From: Nocardioides renjunii
Lineage (GTDB): Bacteria; Actinomycetota; Actinomycetes; Propionibacteriales; Nocardioidaceae
DNA: 64,000 nucleotides
Direction: 5' to 3'
Assembly: GCF_034661175.1 (NCBI RefSeq)
Contig: NZ_CP141058.1
Span: forward strand, 3,038,001 to 3,102,000
The notes below the pieces were generated by a model. That model searched no databases. It was given only the letters and a program-made list of their open reading frames with translations, and was not told the DNA's origin. Position numbers and translations under genes: made by a program. This document shows, in pieces, positions 54,032 to 62,688 of this stretch. Every line of letters begins with the position of its first letter. Position 1 is the first letter of the stretch.

Positions 54032-57000
54032 TCAGCGCTTGCGCGCGCCCTTCTTCTTGATCGGGACGTGCTCGATGACCGGCGCGTCGGCGGAGCCGTC
54101 TGCGGAGCCGTCGACCGCGCCATCGGTGGAGCCGTCGGCCTGCGTGCCGGGCTCGACGTCGACCGTGCCGGGCTCGACCGCTCCCGAGGTGGGGAGCGTG
54201 CCCGCGACGCCGCTCGACGTGCCGCCGGTGGCAGCCGGCAGGGCCGGCGGCCCGGCCGGGCGGCTGGCGGAACGACGGCGCGTACGCGTGACCACCCGCG
54301 GCTTCTCGTCCTCGACGGGAGCCTCGGTCGGGGCGTCCGCAACGAGGGCCTCGGTCGAGGCGTCCGCGACGGGAGCGTCCACGACGGCCGGCTCGACCGC
54401 CGCCGGCGCCTCCGCCGGTGCCTCCGTCGGAACCTCCGTCGGAACCTGTGCCAGGGCCTCGGTCGCAGCGTCGGCCGGAACGTCGGTCGGGACCTCCGCC
54501 ACCGCAGCGGCCTCCGGCTGGCCGGACTCGGTGCCGGTCGGCGTCTCGTCGGTCGGGGTCTCGTCGGTCGGCGTCTCGTCGGTCGCCGACTCCTCGGCCT
54601 GCTTGTCGTGGCGTGCCATCGCAGCGACGTCCTTCGGCGACGGCGCGTGGTGCTCCGCCGCGCGGGACTCGCCGTTGCCGCCGTTGCCGGTGCCCTCGTC
54701 GGAGGCTCCACGCCGCCCGCGGCGACGACCGCCGCGACGACCCTCGCCGTCCTCGGGCTTCGCGTCCGGGTCGACGGGCTGGTCCTTGATGACCACCCCG
54801 CGGCCCTGGCAGTGCTCGCAGTTCTCGCTGAACGCCTCGAGCAGGCCGGTGCCGATCCGCTTCCGCGTCATCTGCACCAGGCCGAGCGAGGTGACCTCGG
54901 CGACCTGGTGGCGGGTGCGGTCGCGTCCCAGGCACTCGACCAGTCGGCGGACCACGAGGTCGCGGTTGGACTCCAGCACCATGTCGATGAAGTCGACGAC
55001 GATGATGCCGCCGATGTCGCGCAGCCGGAGCTGGCGCACGATCTCCTCGGCCGCCTCGAGGTTGTTCTTGGTGACGGTCTCCTCGAGGTTGCCGCCGGAG
55101 CCGGTGAACTTGCCGGTGTTGACGTCGACCACGGTCATCGCCTCGGTGCGGTCGATGACCAGCGACCCGCCGGAGGGGAGCCAGACCTTGCGGTCGAGGC
55201 CCTTGTGGATCTGCTCGTCGATCCGGTAGGTCGCGAAGATGTCGCCGCCGGTGCCGCCGCGCTCGAACCGCTCGACCCGCTCGGCGAGGTCGGGCGCCAC
55301 GGACTCGACGTAGCCGTGGACGGTGTTCCACGCGTCGTCACCCTCGATGACGAGCTTGGAGAAGTCCTCGGTGAAGAGGTCGCGGACCACCTTGAGCGTG
55401 AGGTCGGGCTCGCCGTAGAGCAGCTGCGGGCCGGAGCCCTTGTGGCCGGACTTCTTCTCGATGTCCTCCCACCGCGACTTGAGGCGCTCGACGTCGCGGG
55501 TGAGCTCCTCCTCGCTGGCACCCTCGGCCGCGGTGCGCACGATGACGCCGGCGGTGTCGGGGACGATCTCCTTGAGCAGCGACTTGAGGCGGTTGCGCTC
55601 GGTGTCGGGCAGCTTGCGCGAGATCCCGGACGTGGTGCCGTCGGGCACGTAGACGAGGAAGCGGCCGGCGAGGCTGATCTGGCTGGTCAGGCGGGCGCCC
55701 TTGTGGCCGATCGGGTCCTTCGTGACCTGCACCAGGACCATCTGGCCGCTGGAGAGGACCGACTCGATCTTGCGGGGCTGGCCCTCCTTGTGGCCCAGCG
55801 AGGACCAGTTGACCTCACCGGCGTAGAGCACCGCGTTGCGGCCCTTGCCGATGTCGATGAAGGCGGCCTCCATGGACGGCAGGACGTTCTGCACGCGGCC
55901 GAGGTAGACGTTGCCGATCAGCGAAATCTGCGACTCGCGGGCGACGTAGTGCTCGACGAGCACCTTGTCCTCCAGGACGCCGATCTGGATCAGGTCCTGG
56001 CGCTGGCGGATGACCATGACCCGCTCGACCGACTCGCGGCGGGCCAGGAACTCGGCCTCGCTCACGATCGGCGCCCGGCGGCGGCCGGCCTCGCGGCCCT
56101 CGCGGCGGCGCTGCTTCTTGGCCTCGAGGCGCGTGGAGCCCTGGACGGAGGTGATCTGGTCCTCGGCGGACCGGGTCTTGCGCACCCGCGTCACGGTGTT
56201 GGGCTCGGCGTCGTCCGACCCGCCCTCGTCGCCCGCGCGCCGGCGGCGACGGCGGCGTCGCGAGGAGCCCTCGCCGTTGCCGTCCGTGCCGGCGTCGGCT
56301 CCGTTGGCGTCGTCACCGGAGTCGGCGGTGTCCGTGGAGGCGTCCATGGAGGAGTCCTCGTCGGAGCCCTCGGTCGCCTCGGTGTCGTCCCCCTCGCCCT
56401 CGGCGGAGTCGGAGGACTTGCGCCGGCGGCGGCCACCGCGGCGACGGCGGCGGCGGGCGGTGCCGCCCTCTCCGTCACCCTCGCCGTCACCCTCGTCGTC
56501 GTCCGGACCGGACGTGGCGTCCTGGTCCTCGATCGTGTCGGCCGCGACGTCGCCGAGGGCGTCGCCCTGGGTGCCCAGCGCCATCGCGTCCTCGGAGACG
56601 GGCTCGTCACCGGCCTCGTCCGCGGGAGCCTCGGCGGCCTGGCGCCCACCGGACTTCTTGGCGCCGGACCTGCCGGACGCCTTCCTCGCCGACCGCTTGC
56701 GCGCGGTCGGGGCGTCGTCGGTCTCGGGTGCCGCCGCGGGTGCGGCGTCGGCGGGCTGGTCCGTCGCCGCGGCCGCGTCCTCGAGCGCCACCTCGTCCTC
56801 GTCCTCGGTCTCGAGCTCGGGCTCGACCGGGACCGGCTGCGGCTTCTTGCGGGTGCGTCGGGTGGTCGTGGTGACGACCGGGGGCTGGAACAGGACGGCG
56901 GGGCCGGCGGGCGCACCGGCGGCGGCCGGCGTGCTCGTGTCAGCCGCAGCGTCGGAGCCGGTGTCGGCGCCGGTGTCGGAGCTGGTGTCGGTGGCGGCGT

Positions 57001-57520
57001 CGGCGTCCGTGGCGGTGGCCTGGCCGGCCTCGGTGGTGCTCGCGGCCTTCTTGGCCGCCCTCTTGGCGGGCGCCTTGGCCGTGCTGCGGCGGGCCGCGGT
57101 CTTCTTGGCGGGCGCCACCTCGGCGGCCTCGGCCGCCTCGACGGCAGCCGACAGCTCGGCCGGCTCGGGCACGTCGGTCGCCGCGGCGGCGGGCTCGGCG
57201 ACCGCCTTCTTGGCGGTGGACCGGCGGGCCGGCGCCTTCTTGGCGGGCGCGCGCTTGGCGGTCTTCCTGGCAGCCGGGGCCTCGGCGGCGGCAGCCGTGT
57301 CGGTCGGGACGTCGGTGGGCACGTCGGTGGGGCTGGTTTCTCCGGAGCCGGCGTCCTGGGCCGCGGCGGCAGCCTTCTTGGCGGGGGCCTTGCGCGTGCG
57401 CCTCGTCACGACGGGCGCAGCGGGGGCGGTCGCCTCGGGGGCACTGGCCGCGGCGCTGTCACCGACGGAGGAGGGAGTGCCCTCGGTCTCGGTGCGGTCG
57501 GGCTGGTCGTCATCGAGCAT
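54032..57520 (-). CDS. rne: Ribonuclease E/G with long disordered extensions
   Basis: 1162 residues. Central catalytic core (about 500-950): S1 region AFIDIGKGRNAVLYAGEVNW, catalytic Asp in AMTVVDVNTGKFTG and GGIIVVDFIDM, zinc-link CEHCQGRG. The N-terminal 480 residues are disordered, with many AKKA/PAKK/RRSTAK histone-H1-like repeats, then acidic stretches and RRRRRRGGRRRR clusters. The C-terminal about 200 residues are Pro/Glu/Thr repeats (TDETPTDE, EVPTEAPAEAPA). These tails likely bind RNA and degradosome partners. ATG at 57520 has GAGGAG 7 nt before it. Confidence 0.95.
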   Translation of the reverse strand: MLDDDQPDRTETEGTPSSVGDSAAASAPEATAPAAPVVTRRTRKAPAKKAAAAAQDAGSGETSPTDVPTDVPTDTAAAAEAPAARKTAKRAPAKKAPARRSTAKKAVAEPAAAATDVPEPAELSAAVEAAEAAEVAPAKKTAARRSTAKAPAKRAAKKAASTTEAGQATATDADAATDTSSDTGADTGSDAAADTSTPAAAGAPAGPAVLFQPPVVTTTTRRTRKKPQPVPVEPELETEDEDEVALEDAAAATDQPADAAPAAAPETDDAPTARKRSARKASGRSGAKKSGGRQAAEAPADEAGDEPVSEDAMALGTQGDALGDVAADTIEDQDATSGPDDDEGDGEGDGEGGTARRRRRRGGRRRRKSSDSAEGEGDDTEATEGSDEDSSMDASTDTADSGDDANGADAGTDGNGEGSSRRRRRRRRAGDEGGSDDAEPNTVTRVRKTRSAEDQITSVQGSTRLEAKKQRRREGREAGRRRAPIVSEAEFLARRESVERVMVIRQRQDLIQIGVLEDKVLVEHYVARESQISLIGNVYLGRVQNVLPSMEAAFIDIGKGRNAVLYAGEVNWSSLGHKEGQPRKIESVLSSGQMVLVQVTKDPIGHKGARLTSQISLAGRFLVYVPDGTTSGISRKLPDTERNRLKSLLKEIVPDTAGVIVRTAAEGASEEELTRDVERLKSRWEDIEKKSGHKGSGPQLLYGEPDLTLKVVRDLFTEDFSKLVIEGDDAWNTVHGYVESVAPDLAERVERFERGGTGGDIFATYRIDEQIHKGLDRKVWLPSGGSLVIDRTEAMTVVDVNTGKFTGSGGNLEETVTKNNLEAAEEIVRQLRLRDIGGIIVVDFIDMVLESNRDLVVRRLVECLGRDRTRHQVAEVTSLGLVQMTRKRIGTGLLEAFSENCEHCQGRGVVIKDQPVDPDAKPEDGEGRRGGRRRGRRGASDEGTGNGGNGESRAAEHHAPSPKDVAAMARHDKQAEESATDETPTDETPTDETPTGTESGQPEAAAVAEVPTDVPADAATEALAQVPTEVPTEAPAEAPAAVEPAVVDAPVADASTEALVADAPTEAPVEDEKPRVVTRTRRRSASRPAGPPALPAATGGTSSGVAGTLPTSGAVEPGTVDVEPGTQADGSTDGAVDGSADGSADAPVIEHVPIKKKGARKR

Positions 57521-57847
57521 GTGGTGCTCCTCGGGCACCGTCACGGTGCCGATACGGCGTCCACCGCTCTCGTGTGGCGATCCCGGGGACGCAAAGCTTC
57601 TGTGGCGGCGACCCCCTCCGCGGATGCGTCTCCGAGCGGCCGATCCGTCACCTGCCGCGGTCGCCGGGCCACCGTGGAGTCGCTGTCACCGACTCGTGTG
57701 GCCGCGTCGCGGTCCGGTGACGTCCACCCGTCCGGGGTGCCGACCACGTGGTGCGGCCGGCGAGAACGTCGTCGGCTCGACGGGATCCCCGACGGGCGCC
57801 GGGGGCGTCGAACGTGGCGAGTATCGCACACCACCGGTGAAGGACCT
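57521..57847 (-). other. Long leader/intergenic region before rne
   Basis: 327 bp between the DUF2344 stop and rne start. No ORF with a plausible start or product was seen. It would hold the rne promoter and a long 5' leader; RNase E in other bacteria is autoregulated through such leaders, but no specific structure could be picked out by eye. Confidence 0.4.
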
Positions 57848-58573
57848 CTATGCCCGCGCCGCCAGCGGGTCGCCGAGCCCGCCGGACTCCAGGAGGGGGC
57901 CCTGGGCCAGGCGCGTCATCAGCGGCGCCTCCCCGGTGACGAGGTCGGACACCGCCTCGAGGCCGCGCAGCACGTCGTCCGGGCGTACGGCGGGGGTGCC
58001 GTGGCGCAGCACCACGTCCAGCGACGTCCGTCCCTCGGGCGTGTCGGCGTCGGCGAGGACCAGGAGCGAGACGACCGCCCCGCGGGCGTCGAACTCGCGC
58101 ATCTCCTTCTTGGTCATCCGCTCGACGAGGGCCTCCTCGGCGGCGAGGAACGTGCCGACGGCCTCGGTCACGGCGACCCGGTCAGCGGCGAGGTCGATCC
58201 GCCACCGGCTGCCCTCCAGCAGGTCGGACAGGGAGCCGCCCGGCGACTCGACGACCTCGAGGACGTCGAGCCCGGTCGGCAGGGCCTCGTCGAGCATCGC
58301 GTGGACGTCGGCGGGCACCACGACCTCCGACAGCGCGAGCTCGAGGTACTCCGCCTCGCTCGCGGAGCCGGTCGGCGCGGCACCGGCGTACGAGATCCGC
58401 GGGTGCGGGTTGAAGCCGGAGCTGTAGGCCATCGGCACCCGAGCGCGGAACACCGCGCGCTCGAAGGCACGGCTGAAGTCACGGTGGCTGGTGAAGCGGA
58501 GCCGTCCACGCTTGGCGTAGCGCACCCGGAGGCGCTGGACGGGCGGGGCCTGCTGCTCGGGTTGCTCACGCAC
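57848..58573 (-). CDS. TIGR03936/DUF2344 radical-SAM-associated protein
   Basis: 241 residues. The start RLRVRYAKRGRLRFTSHRDFSRAFERAVFRARVPMAYSSGFNPHPRISYAGA is diagnostic of the DUF2344 family. It usually partners a large radical-SAM protein (TIGR03960) encoded next to it, or is fused to it. No such gene is here, as the upstream neighbour is a divergent glycosyltransferase. Often found beside rne or rplU genes. Role unknown, perhaps tRNA or ribosome modification. The GTG is preceded by TAGCCT at 6 nt. Confidence 0.88.
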   Translation of the reverse strand: MREQPEQQAPPVQRLRVRYAKRGRLRFTSHRDFSRAFERAVFRARVPMAYSSGFNPHPRISYAGAAPTGSASEAEYLELALSEVVVPADVHAMLDEALPTGLDVLEVVESPGGSLSDLLEGSRWRIDLAADRVAVTEAVGTFLAAEEALVERMTKKEMREFDARGAVVSLLVLADADTPEGRTSLDVVLRHGTPAVRPDDVLRGLEAVSDLVTGEAPLMTRLAQGPLLESGGLGDPLAARA

Positions 58574-58579
58574 GCGCTC

Positions 58580-58585
58580 AGGCTA
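58580..58585 (-). promoter_or_regulatory. -10 box of leaderless DUF2344 gene
   Basis: TAGCCT then GAGCGC and GTG on the minus strand, nearly the same as before ilvD. Confidence 0.5.
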
Positions 58586-58667
58586 GACACCCGCCGCGGC
58601 GTTCGGCGAAGCTGCGAACCCGCGGAGCCGCCGGATGTGCCGAGTCGGCGCCGGGGCCGCTCGCCGG

Positions 58668-58673
58668 TAGCAT
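58668..58673 (+). promoter_or_regulatory. -10 box of leaderless GT2 gene
   Basis: TAGCAT 8 nt before the GTG at 58682; no Shine-Dalgarno sequence. Confidence 0.5.
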
Positions 58674-58681
58674 CCCCCGAC

Positions 58682-59362
58682 GTGAGTGATGTCGCGTTCG
58701 TTGTGCCCGTCTACAACGAAGCCTCGGTGATCGGCGACGTCATCACCGAGATCCGCGCCGTGACCCCCTACGTGGTGTGCGTCAACGACGGCAGCCGGGA
58801 CGGGTCCGCGGCCGCGATCGTGCGGGCCGGCGGCTACCTCGTCGACCACCCGATCAACATGGGCCAGGGCGCGGCGCTGCAGACCGGCATCGAGTTCGCC
58901 CGCGCGCTCCCCCAGATCCAGCGCTTCGTGACCTTCGACGCCGACGGCCAGCACCTCGTCGCCGACGCGGTGCGGATGCTGAAACTGCTCGAGGAGGGCG
59001 ACCTGGACATCGTGCTGGGCTCGCGCTTCCTCGGCGAGGTCATCGGCGCCGGGCGCAGCAAGCGCGTGCTCCTGAAGGCGGCGGTGAAGTTCAGCAACGT
59101 GACGTCGGGGATCCGCCTCACCGACGCCCACAACGGCCTGCGCGCGTTCAACCGGCACGTGGCGGAGACGATGGAGATCACCGCCCCCGACATGACGCAC
59201 GCGAGCGAGATCATCGAGCTCATCGCGGCCAACAGCTACCGCTACCGCGAGATGCCGGTGACGATCCGCTACACCGACTACTCCACCAGCAAGGGCCAGG
59301 CGAGCGTCAACGCCGTCAACATCGCGGTGGACACGCTCCTGCGAAGGGTGACGCGTCAGTGA
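58682..59362 (+). CDS. GT2 glycosyltransferase (polyprenyl-phosphate type, no membrane tail)
   Basis: 226 residues. FVVPVYNEASVIGDVI, CVNDGSRDGSAAAI, FVTFDADGQHLVADAV (DxD) and LGSRFLGEV; the end has ASEIIELIAANSYRYREMPVTIRYTDYSTSKGQ. Closest in pattern to DPM1-like enzymes that are followed by a DUF2304 protein, exactly as here. It likely loads a sugar on a lipid carrier for surface glycan. GTG start, leaderless box upstream. Confidence 0.92.
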   Translation: MSDVAFVVPVYNEASVIGDVITEIRAVTPYVVCVNDGSRDGSAAAIVRAGGYLVDHPINMGQGAALQTGIEFARALPQIQRFVTFDADGQHLVADAVRMLKLLEEGDLDIVLGSRFLGEVIGAGRSKRVLLKAAVKFSNVTSGIRLTDAHNGLRAFNRHVAETMEITAPDMTHASEIIELIAANSYRYREMPVTIRYTDYSTSKGQASVNAVNIAVDTLLRRVTRQ

Positions 59363-59745
59363 TCATCGTCCAGTTCCTCCTCATCGGCGCGTTCCTCTTC
59401 CTCTTCTACGTCGCCATCCGCAGTCGCACCGCGCACGGCGTCTCCGCGTCGAAGAAGCTGCTCTTCCTCCTCCTCATGGCCGTCCTCGTGGTGGCCGTGC
59501 TCGCGCCCAACCTCGTCACCGAGGCGGCCAACCTCGTCGGCGTCGGGCGGGGCACCGACCTGGTCCTCTACCTGATGGCGGTGTCGTTCGGCTTCTACGT
59601 CGTCAACGACTACCTGCGCGGGCAGGACAACCGGCAGCAGCTGCACCGCCTCGCCCGCCGGATCGCGGTGCTCGAGGCCCTCGAGCGCTACCACATCGCG
59701 CACCGCGACGAGACCGACCCCGGGCCGGCCCCGTCGGATGATTGA
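59359..59745 (+). CDS. DUF2304 small membrane protein
   Basis: 128 residues with three hydrophobic segments (IIVQFLLIGAFLFLFYVAI, LLFLLLMAVLVVAVLAPNLV, DLVLYLMAVSFGFYVVNDYL) then a helical charged tail (RQQLHRLARRIAVLEALERYHIAH). DUF2304 genes typically follow DPM1-like GT2 genes and may anchor or regulate the enzyme. Starts in a GTGA overlap with the GT2 stop. Confidence 0.88.
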   Translation: MIIVQFLLIGAFLFLFYVAIRSRTAHGVSASKKLLFLLLMAVLVVAVLAPNLVTEAANLVGVGRGTDLVLYLMAVSFGFYVVNDYLRGQDNRQQLHRLARRIAVLEALERYHIAHRDETDPGPAPSDD

Positions 59746-60631
59746 GATCTTCCTCCCCTACTGGGGAGACCCCGGCTACCTCTACGAGGCCGTCGCCAGC
59801 GTGCAGGCGCAGACCGACCCGGACTGGCGTCTCGTGGTGGTCGACGACCACTACCCGGACCCGTCGGTCGCGGAGTTCTTCGCCGGGCTCGGCGACGATC
59901 GGGTGACCTACCACCGCAACGAGACCAACCTCGGCATCACCGGCAACTACCGCCGCTGCCTGGAGCTGGCCTCGGCCGAGTGGATGGTCTTCTTCGGCTG
60001 CGACGACCTCATGCTCCCGACGTACGTCGCCACCGTGCGCGCCGCGACCGAGGGCGCACCGGCCGGGGTCGACGTGGTCTCCCCCGGTGCGACCGTGATC
60101 GACGAGCACGGCGTCGAGTCCGACCCGCTGGTCGACCGGGTCAAGCAGCGGCTGTTCGCACCCCGGCTGTCCGGGCCCCGCGTGCTGACGGGCGAGGACC
60201 TGGCCGTCTCGCTGCTGTGGGGCAACTGGACCTACTGGCCGTCCCTCGCCTTCCGGGTCGAGCCGGTCCGCCGGCAGGGGTTCATCGACGACCTGCCACT
60301 CATCCAGGACCTGGCCCTGCTCGTGGACCTCGCGCTGGCCGGCTCGTCGATGCTGGTGCTGCCCGAGGTCGTCTTCGCCTACCGGCGCCACTCGCAGAGC
60401 GCGTCGTCGACGACCGTCGCAGACGGCGGCCGGTTCGCGGGCGAGCGGACCTACTTCGAGGTCGCTGCACGGCGCTGCGCGCAGGCGGGGTGGCCGCGCG
60501 CGGCTCGCGCCGCCCGGATGCACCTGGCGTCACGGCTCTACGCGGTCACCCAGCTCCCGGGTGCGGCGCGTCGCCGCTCGTGGGACTCGGTGCGGACGCT
60601 CGCGCGTCACGCCCTCGCCACCGGCCGCTGA
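59738..60631 (+). CDS. GT2 glycosyltransferase
   Basis: 297 residues, soluble. IEIFLPYWGDPGYLYEAVASV, RLVVVDDHYPDPS, NLGITGNYRRCLELA, FFGCDDLMLPTYV (DxD-like) and a C-terminal FAYRRHSQSAS. Typical of O-antigen/exopolysaccharide enzymes. It overlaps the DUF2304 gene by 8 bp, so the three genes form one operon. Its 3' end overlaps the convergent GT2 gene by 25 bp. Confidence 0.92.
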   Translation: MIEIFLPYWGDPGYLYEAVASVQAQTDPDWRLVVVDDHYPDPSVAEFFAGLGDDRVTYHRNETNLGITGNYRRCLELASAEWMVFFGCDDLMLPTYVATVRAATEGAPAGVDVVSPGATVIDEHGVESDPLVDRVKQRLFAPRLSGPRVLTGEDLAVSLLWGNWTYWPSLAFRVEPVRRQGFIDDLPLIQDLALLVDLALAGSSMLVLPEVVFAYRRHSQSASSTTVADGGRFAGERTYFEVAARRCAQAGWPRAARAARMHLASRLYAVTQLPGAARRRSWDSVRTLARHALATGR

Positions 60632-61395
60632 CCCTTCAGCCCACGCACCCGGCGACCCATCGTGAGGAGCGCCCGCACCAGGCGCGCGCGGGACGCGAGC
60701 ACGGCCCGGGGTCCGCGCGGCCGCGACGGCGTCGCGTTGTTGTCGTGCAGGCGCCGCGCCACCGTACGCCGGTCGAGGTGCGTGATGGTGCCCGCGAGGT
60801 TGCCGTAGAGCGCCAGCCACAGGTCGTGCGACTCGACGAGGTGCGGCGGGAACGGCAGGACCGTCGCGAGCGCGTCGCGACGGACCCCCATCGCGCAGCC
60901 GTAGTAGGGCTTGAGGCCGGCGAGGATGCCGGCGACGTTGGCGACGCGGCGACCGTCGTCACGGGGCCCGAGGCGCCAGTCCGGTTGCCCGAACGGCCCC
61001 TCGAGCGCGTCGGGCCCGCCCAGCATCGCGAGGTTGCTCGCCACGACCTGGTGGTTGCGCAGCGCCTCGACCATCGCGTCGCGGCGTCCCGGCAGCCACA
61101 CGTCGTCCTGGTCGGAGAGCAGGACGACGTCGCCGCGGGTCGCGGCGATCGCGGCCTCGAAGGCACGGACGTAGCCGCGGTTGACGCGGCTCGGCACGAC
61201 GCGCACCCGCGGGTCGTCGACCGTCGCGAGCACCGCGAGCGTGTCGTCGGTCGAGGCGTCGTCGACCACGACGACCTCGTCCCGCGGTCCGAGCTCGGCG
61301 AGGATCGAGGCGAGCTGCTCCGAGACGTGGGCGGAGCCGTTGTAGGTCGCCATGGCGACCGACACCGGGACCGGCTCGTGCGCGTGGTCAGGCAT
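60607..61395 (-). CDS. GT2 glycosyltransferase (rhamnosyltransferase-like)
   Basis: 262 residues. VSVAMATYNGSAHVSEQLASIL, VVVDDASTDDTLAVL, LLSDQDDVWLPGR (DxD) and YYGCAMGVRRDAL with HDLWLAL, the pattern of rhamnosyl- or related transferases in surface-polysaccharide loci. ATG overlaps the flippase 3' end by 8 bp, so both are one transcript. Confidence 0.92.
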   Translation of the reverse strand: MPDHAHEPVPVSVAMATYNGSAHVSEQLASILAELGPRDEVVVVDDASTDDTLAVLATVDDPRVRVVPSRVNRGYVRAFEAAIAATRGDVVLLSDQDDVWLPGRRDAMVEALRNHQVVASNLAMLGGPDALEGPFGQPDWRLGPRDDGRRVANVAGILAGLKPYYGCAMGVRRDALATVLPFPPHLVESHDLWLALYGNLAGTITHLDRRTVARRLHDNNATPSRPRGPRAVLASRARLVRALLTMGRRVRGLKGQRPVARA

Positions 61396-62668
61396 CGGCG
61401 CCCTCGACCGCGGCGATGCGACCGGACCGGCGGATGCCGGCCAGGCCGACGACGTGCACCGCGAACCCGGCCAGTGGAGCCAGCCCGAGCGCGAGGCAGG
61501 CCCGCGCCTCGAGCGAGCCCGGCACCTGGAGGAGCACGACGCAGGCGACGAGGGCCACCACCCAGCCGGCGACGTACCAGCCGTGGGCGGAGAGCGCCTG
61601 CGCGCACGCGCCGGTGAGCGTGAGCGCGGCCGTCCCGCCGGCCGCCAGCGTGAGCAGCGCGAGCACCGCGCCGTCGACGGCGTAGTCGTCGCCGAAGAGG
61701 AGCTGGATGAGCCACGGCCCGACGACCCATGCCGCGAGGGCCCCGACGACGGCGACCGCCGCCACCATGGCCAGGAGCCGGACGAGGAGGCGTCCGAGCC
61801 GGGACCCGGCGCGGACGAGGTGGGACACCGCGACCCCCTGCAGGGCGTTGAGCGGCAGCAGGACGGGCGCGCGCGTCAGCGAGATGGCCAGGAGCAGCGG
61901 GGCCGCGGTGGCGTAGTCGGCCGGGTCCGTGGTCGCGGCCAGCAGGATGGGGAAGCCGACGACGAGCACGGCGCTCGCCCCCTGCGCCACCAGCGCGGCC
62001 GACATCCGCCGGGCCAGCGTCCGGGCCGGGGAGTCGGCGTGCAGGGCCAGGCTGTCGCGCACCCGCCCCGACGAGGCGGCCAGCAGCAGCCACGCGAGGG
62101 CGCCGAGCGCGCTCGCCACGCCCATGCCGGCCACCGTGGCCGAGACGAGGACGACGGCGAGGGTGGCGAGCAGCCGCACGGTGGCCTCGCCGGCGATCAC
62201 CGCCGCTGCCTGGTGCCACCACGCGCGGCCGGACGCGGCACCGGCGAGGACGGAGTGGAACCCGTAGCCGGCGACGGCCACGACGAGGGCCGCGACGAGC
62301 ACGTCGTCGCCACCGTGCAGCACGCGACCGCGCCAGAAGGGGACGAGGGCGAGCACGGTCACGGTCGAGCAGGCGGAGACGACCGCGGCCACCCGCCACA
62401 GCGCGGGACCGGCGGCGTGGTCGTCGCGGGCGGCTGCGGCGACCGACCGGGTGGTCTCCAGCGCGACGCCGGACAGCACGCCGTAGACGGCGAAGAGCAC
62501 GGCGAGGAAGGTCAGCAGGACCGTCGCGCGCTCCTGCGGCAGAGCCCAGGCGGCGATGCTCATCACGACGTAGGTCACCGCGGCCGACCACAGCGAGGCA
62601 GCAGCGACCGAGGACGCTCCGACGGCGTCTCGTCGCGACCGAGTGGCGGGGACCGGTGCCGAAGACAT
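61388..62668 (-). CDS. Polysaccharide flippase (Wzx/MATE-like)
   Basis: 426 residues, about 12 hydrophobic segments with small basic loops. PADYATAAPLLLAISLTRAPVLLPLNALQGVAVSHLVRAG and the RRMSAALVAQGASAVLVVGFPILLA region are typical of the Wzx/RfbX superfamily. Likely moves lipid-linked sugar units across the membrane. Leaderless start: TAGAGT 8 nt before the ATG. Confidence 0.85.
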   Translation of the reverse strand: MSSAPVPATRSRRDAVGASSVAAASLWSAAVTYVVMSIAAWALPQERATVLLTFLAVLFAVYGVLSGVALETTRSVAAAARDDHAAGPALWRVAAVVSACSTVTVLALVPFWRGRVLHGGDDVLVAALVVAVAGYGFHSVLAGAASGRAWWHQAAAVIAGEATVRLLATLAVVLVSATVAGMGVASALGALAWLLLAASSGRVRDSLALHADSPARTLARRMSAALVAQGASAVLVVGFPILLAATTDPADYATAAPLLLAISLTRAPVLLPLNALQGVAVSHLVRAGSRLGRLLVRLLAMVAAVAVVGALAAWVVGPWLIQLLFGDDYAVDGAVLALLTLAAGGTAALTLTGACAQALSAHGWYVAGWVVALVACVVLLQVPGSLEARACLALGLAPLAGFAVHVVGLAGIRRSGRIAAVEGADA

Positions 62669-62675
62669 CGTGGAC

Positions 62676-62682
62676 TACTCTA
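62676..62682. promoter_or_regulatory. Shared -10 element of two divergent leaderless genes
   Basis: TACTCTA: plus strand TACTCT is 7 nt before the GTG at 62689; minus strand TAGAGT is 8 nt before the flippase ATG at 62668. The two -10 boxes overlap, so only one polymerase can occupy the site at a time. Confidence 0.5.
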
Positions 62683-62688
62683 CGCACG

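Noticed and set aside
53918..58681. Very long plus-strand frame over rne that joins the GT2 gene at 58682
   Set aside because: Only the last 227 codons match a family. The rest mirrors RNase E coding sequence. A good leaderless GTG is at 58682.
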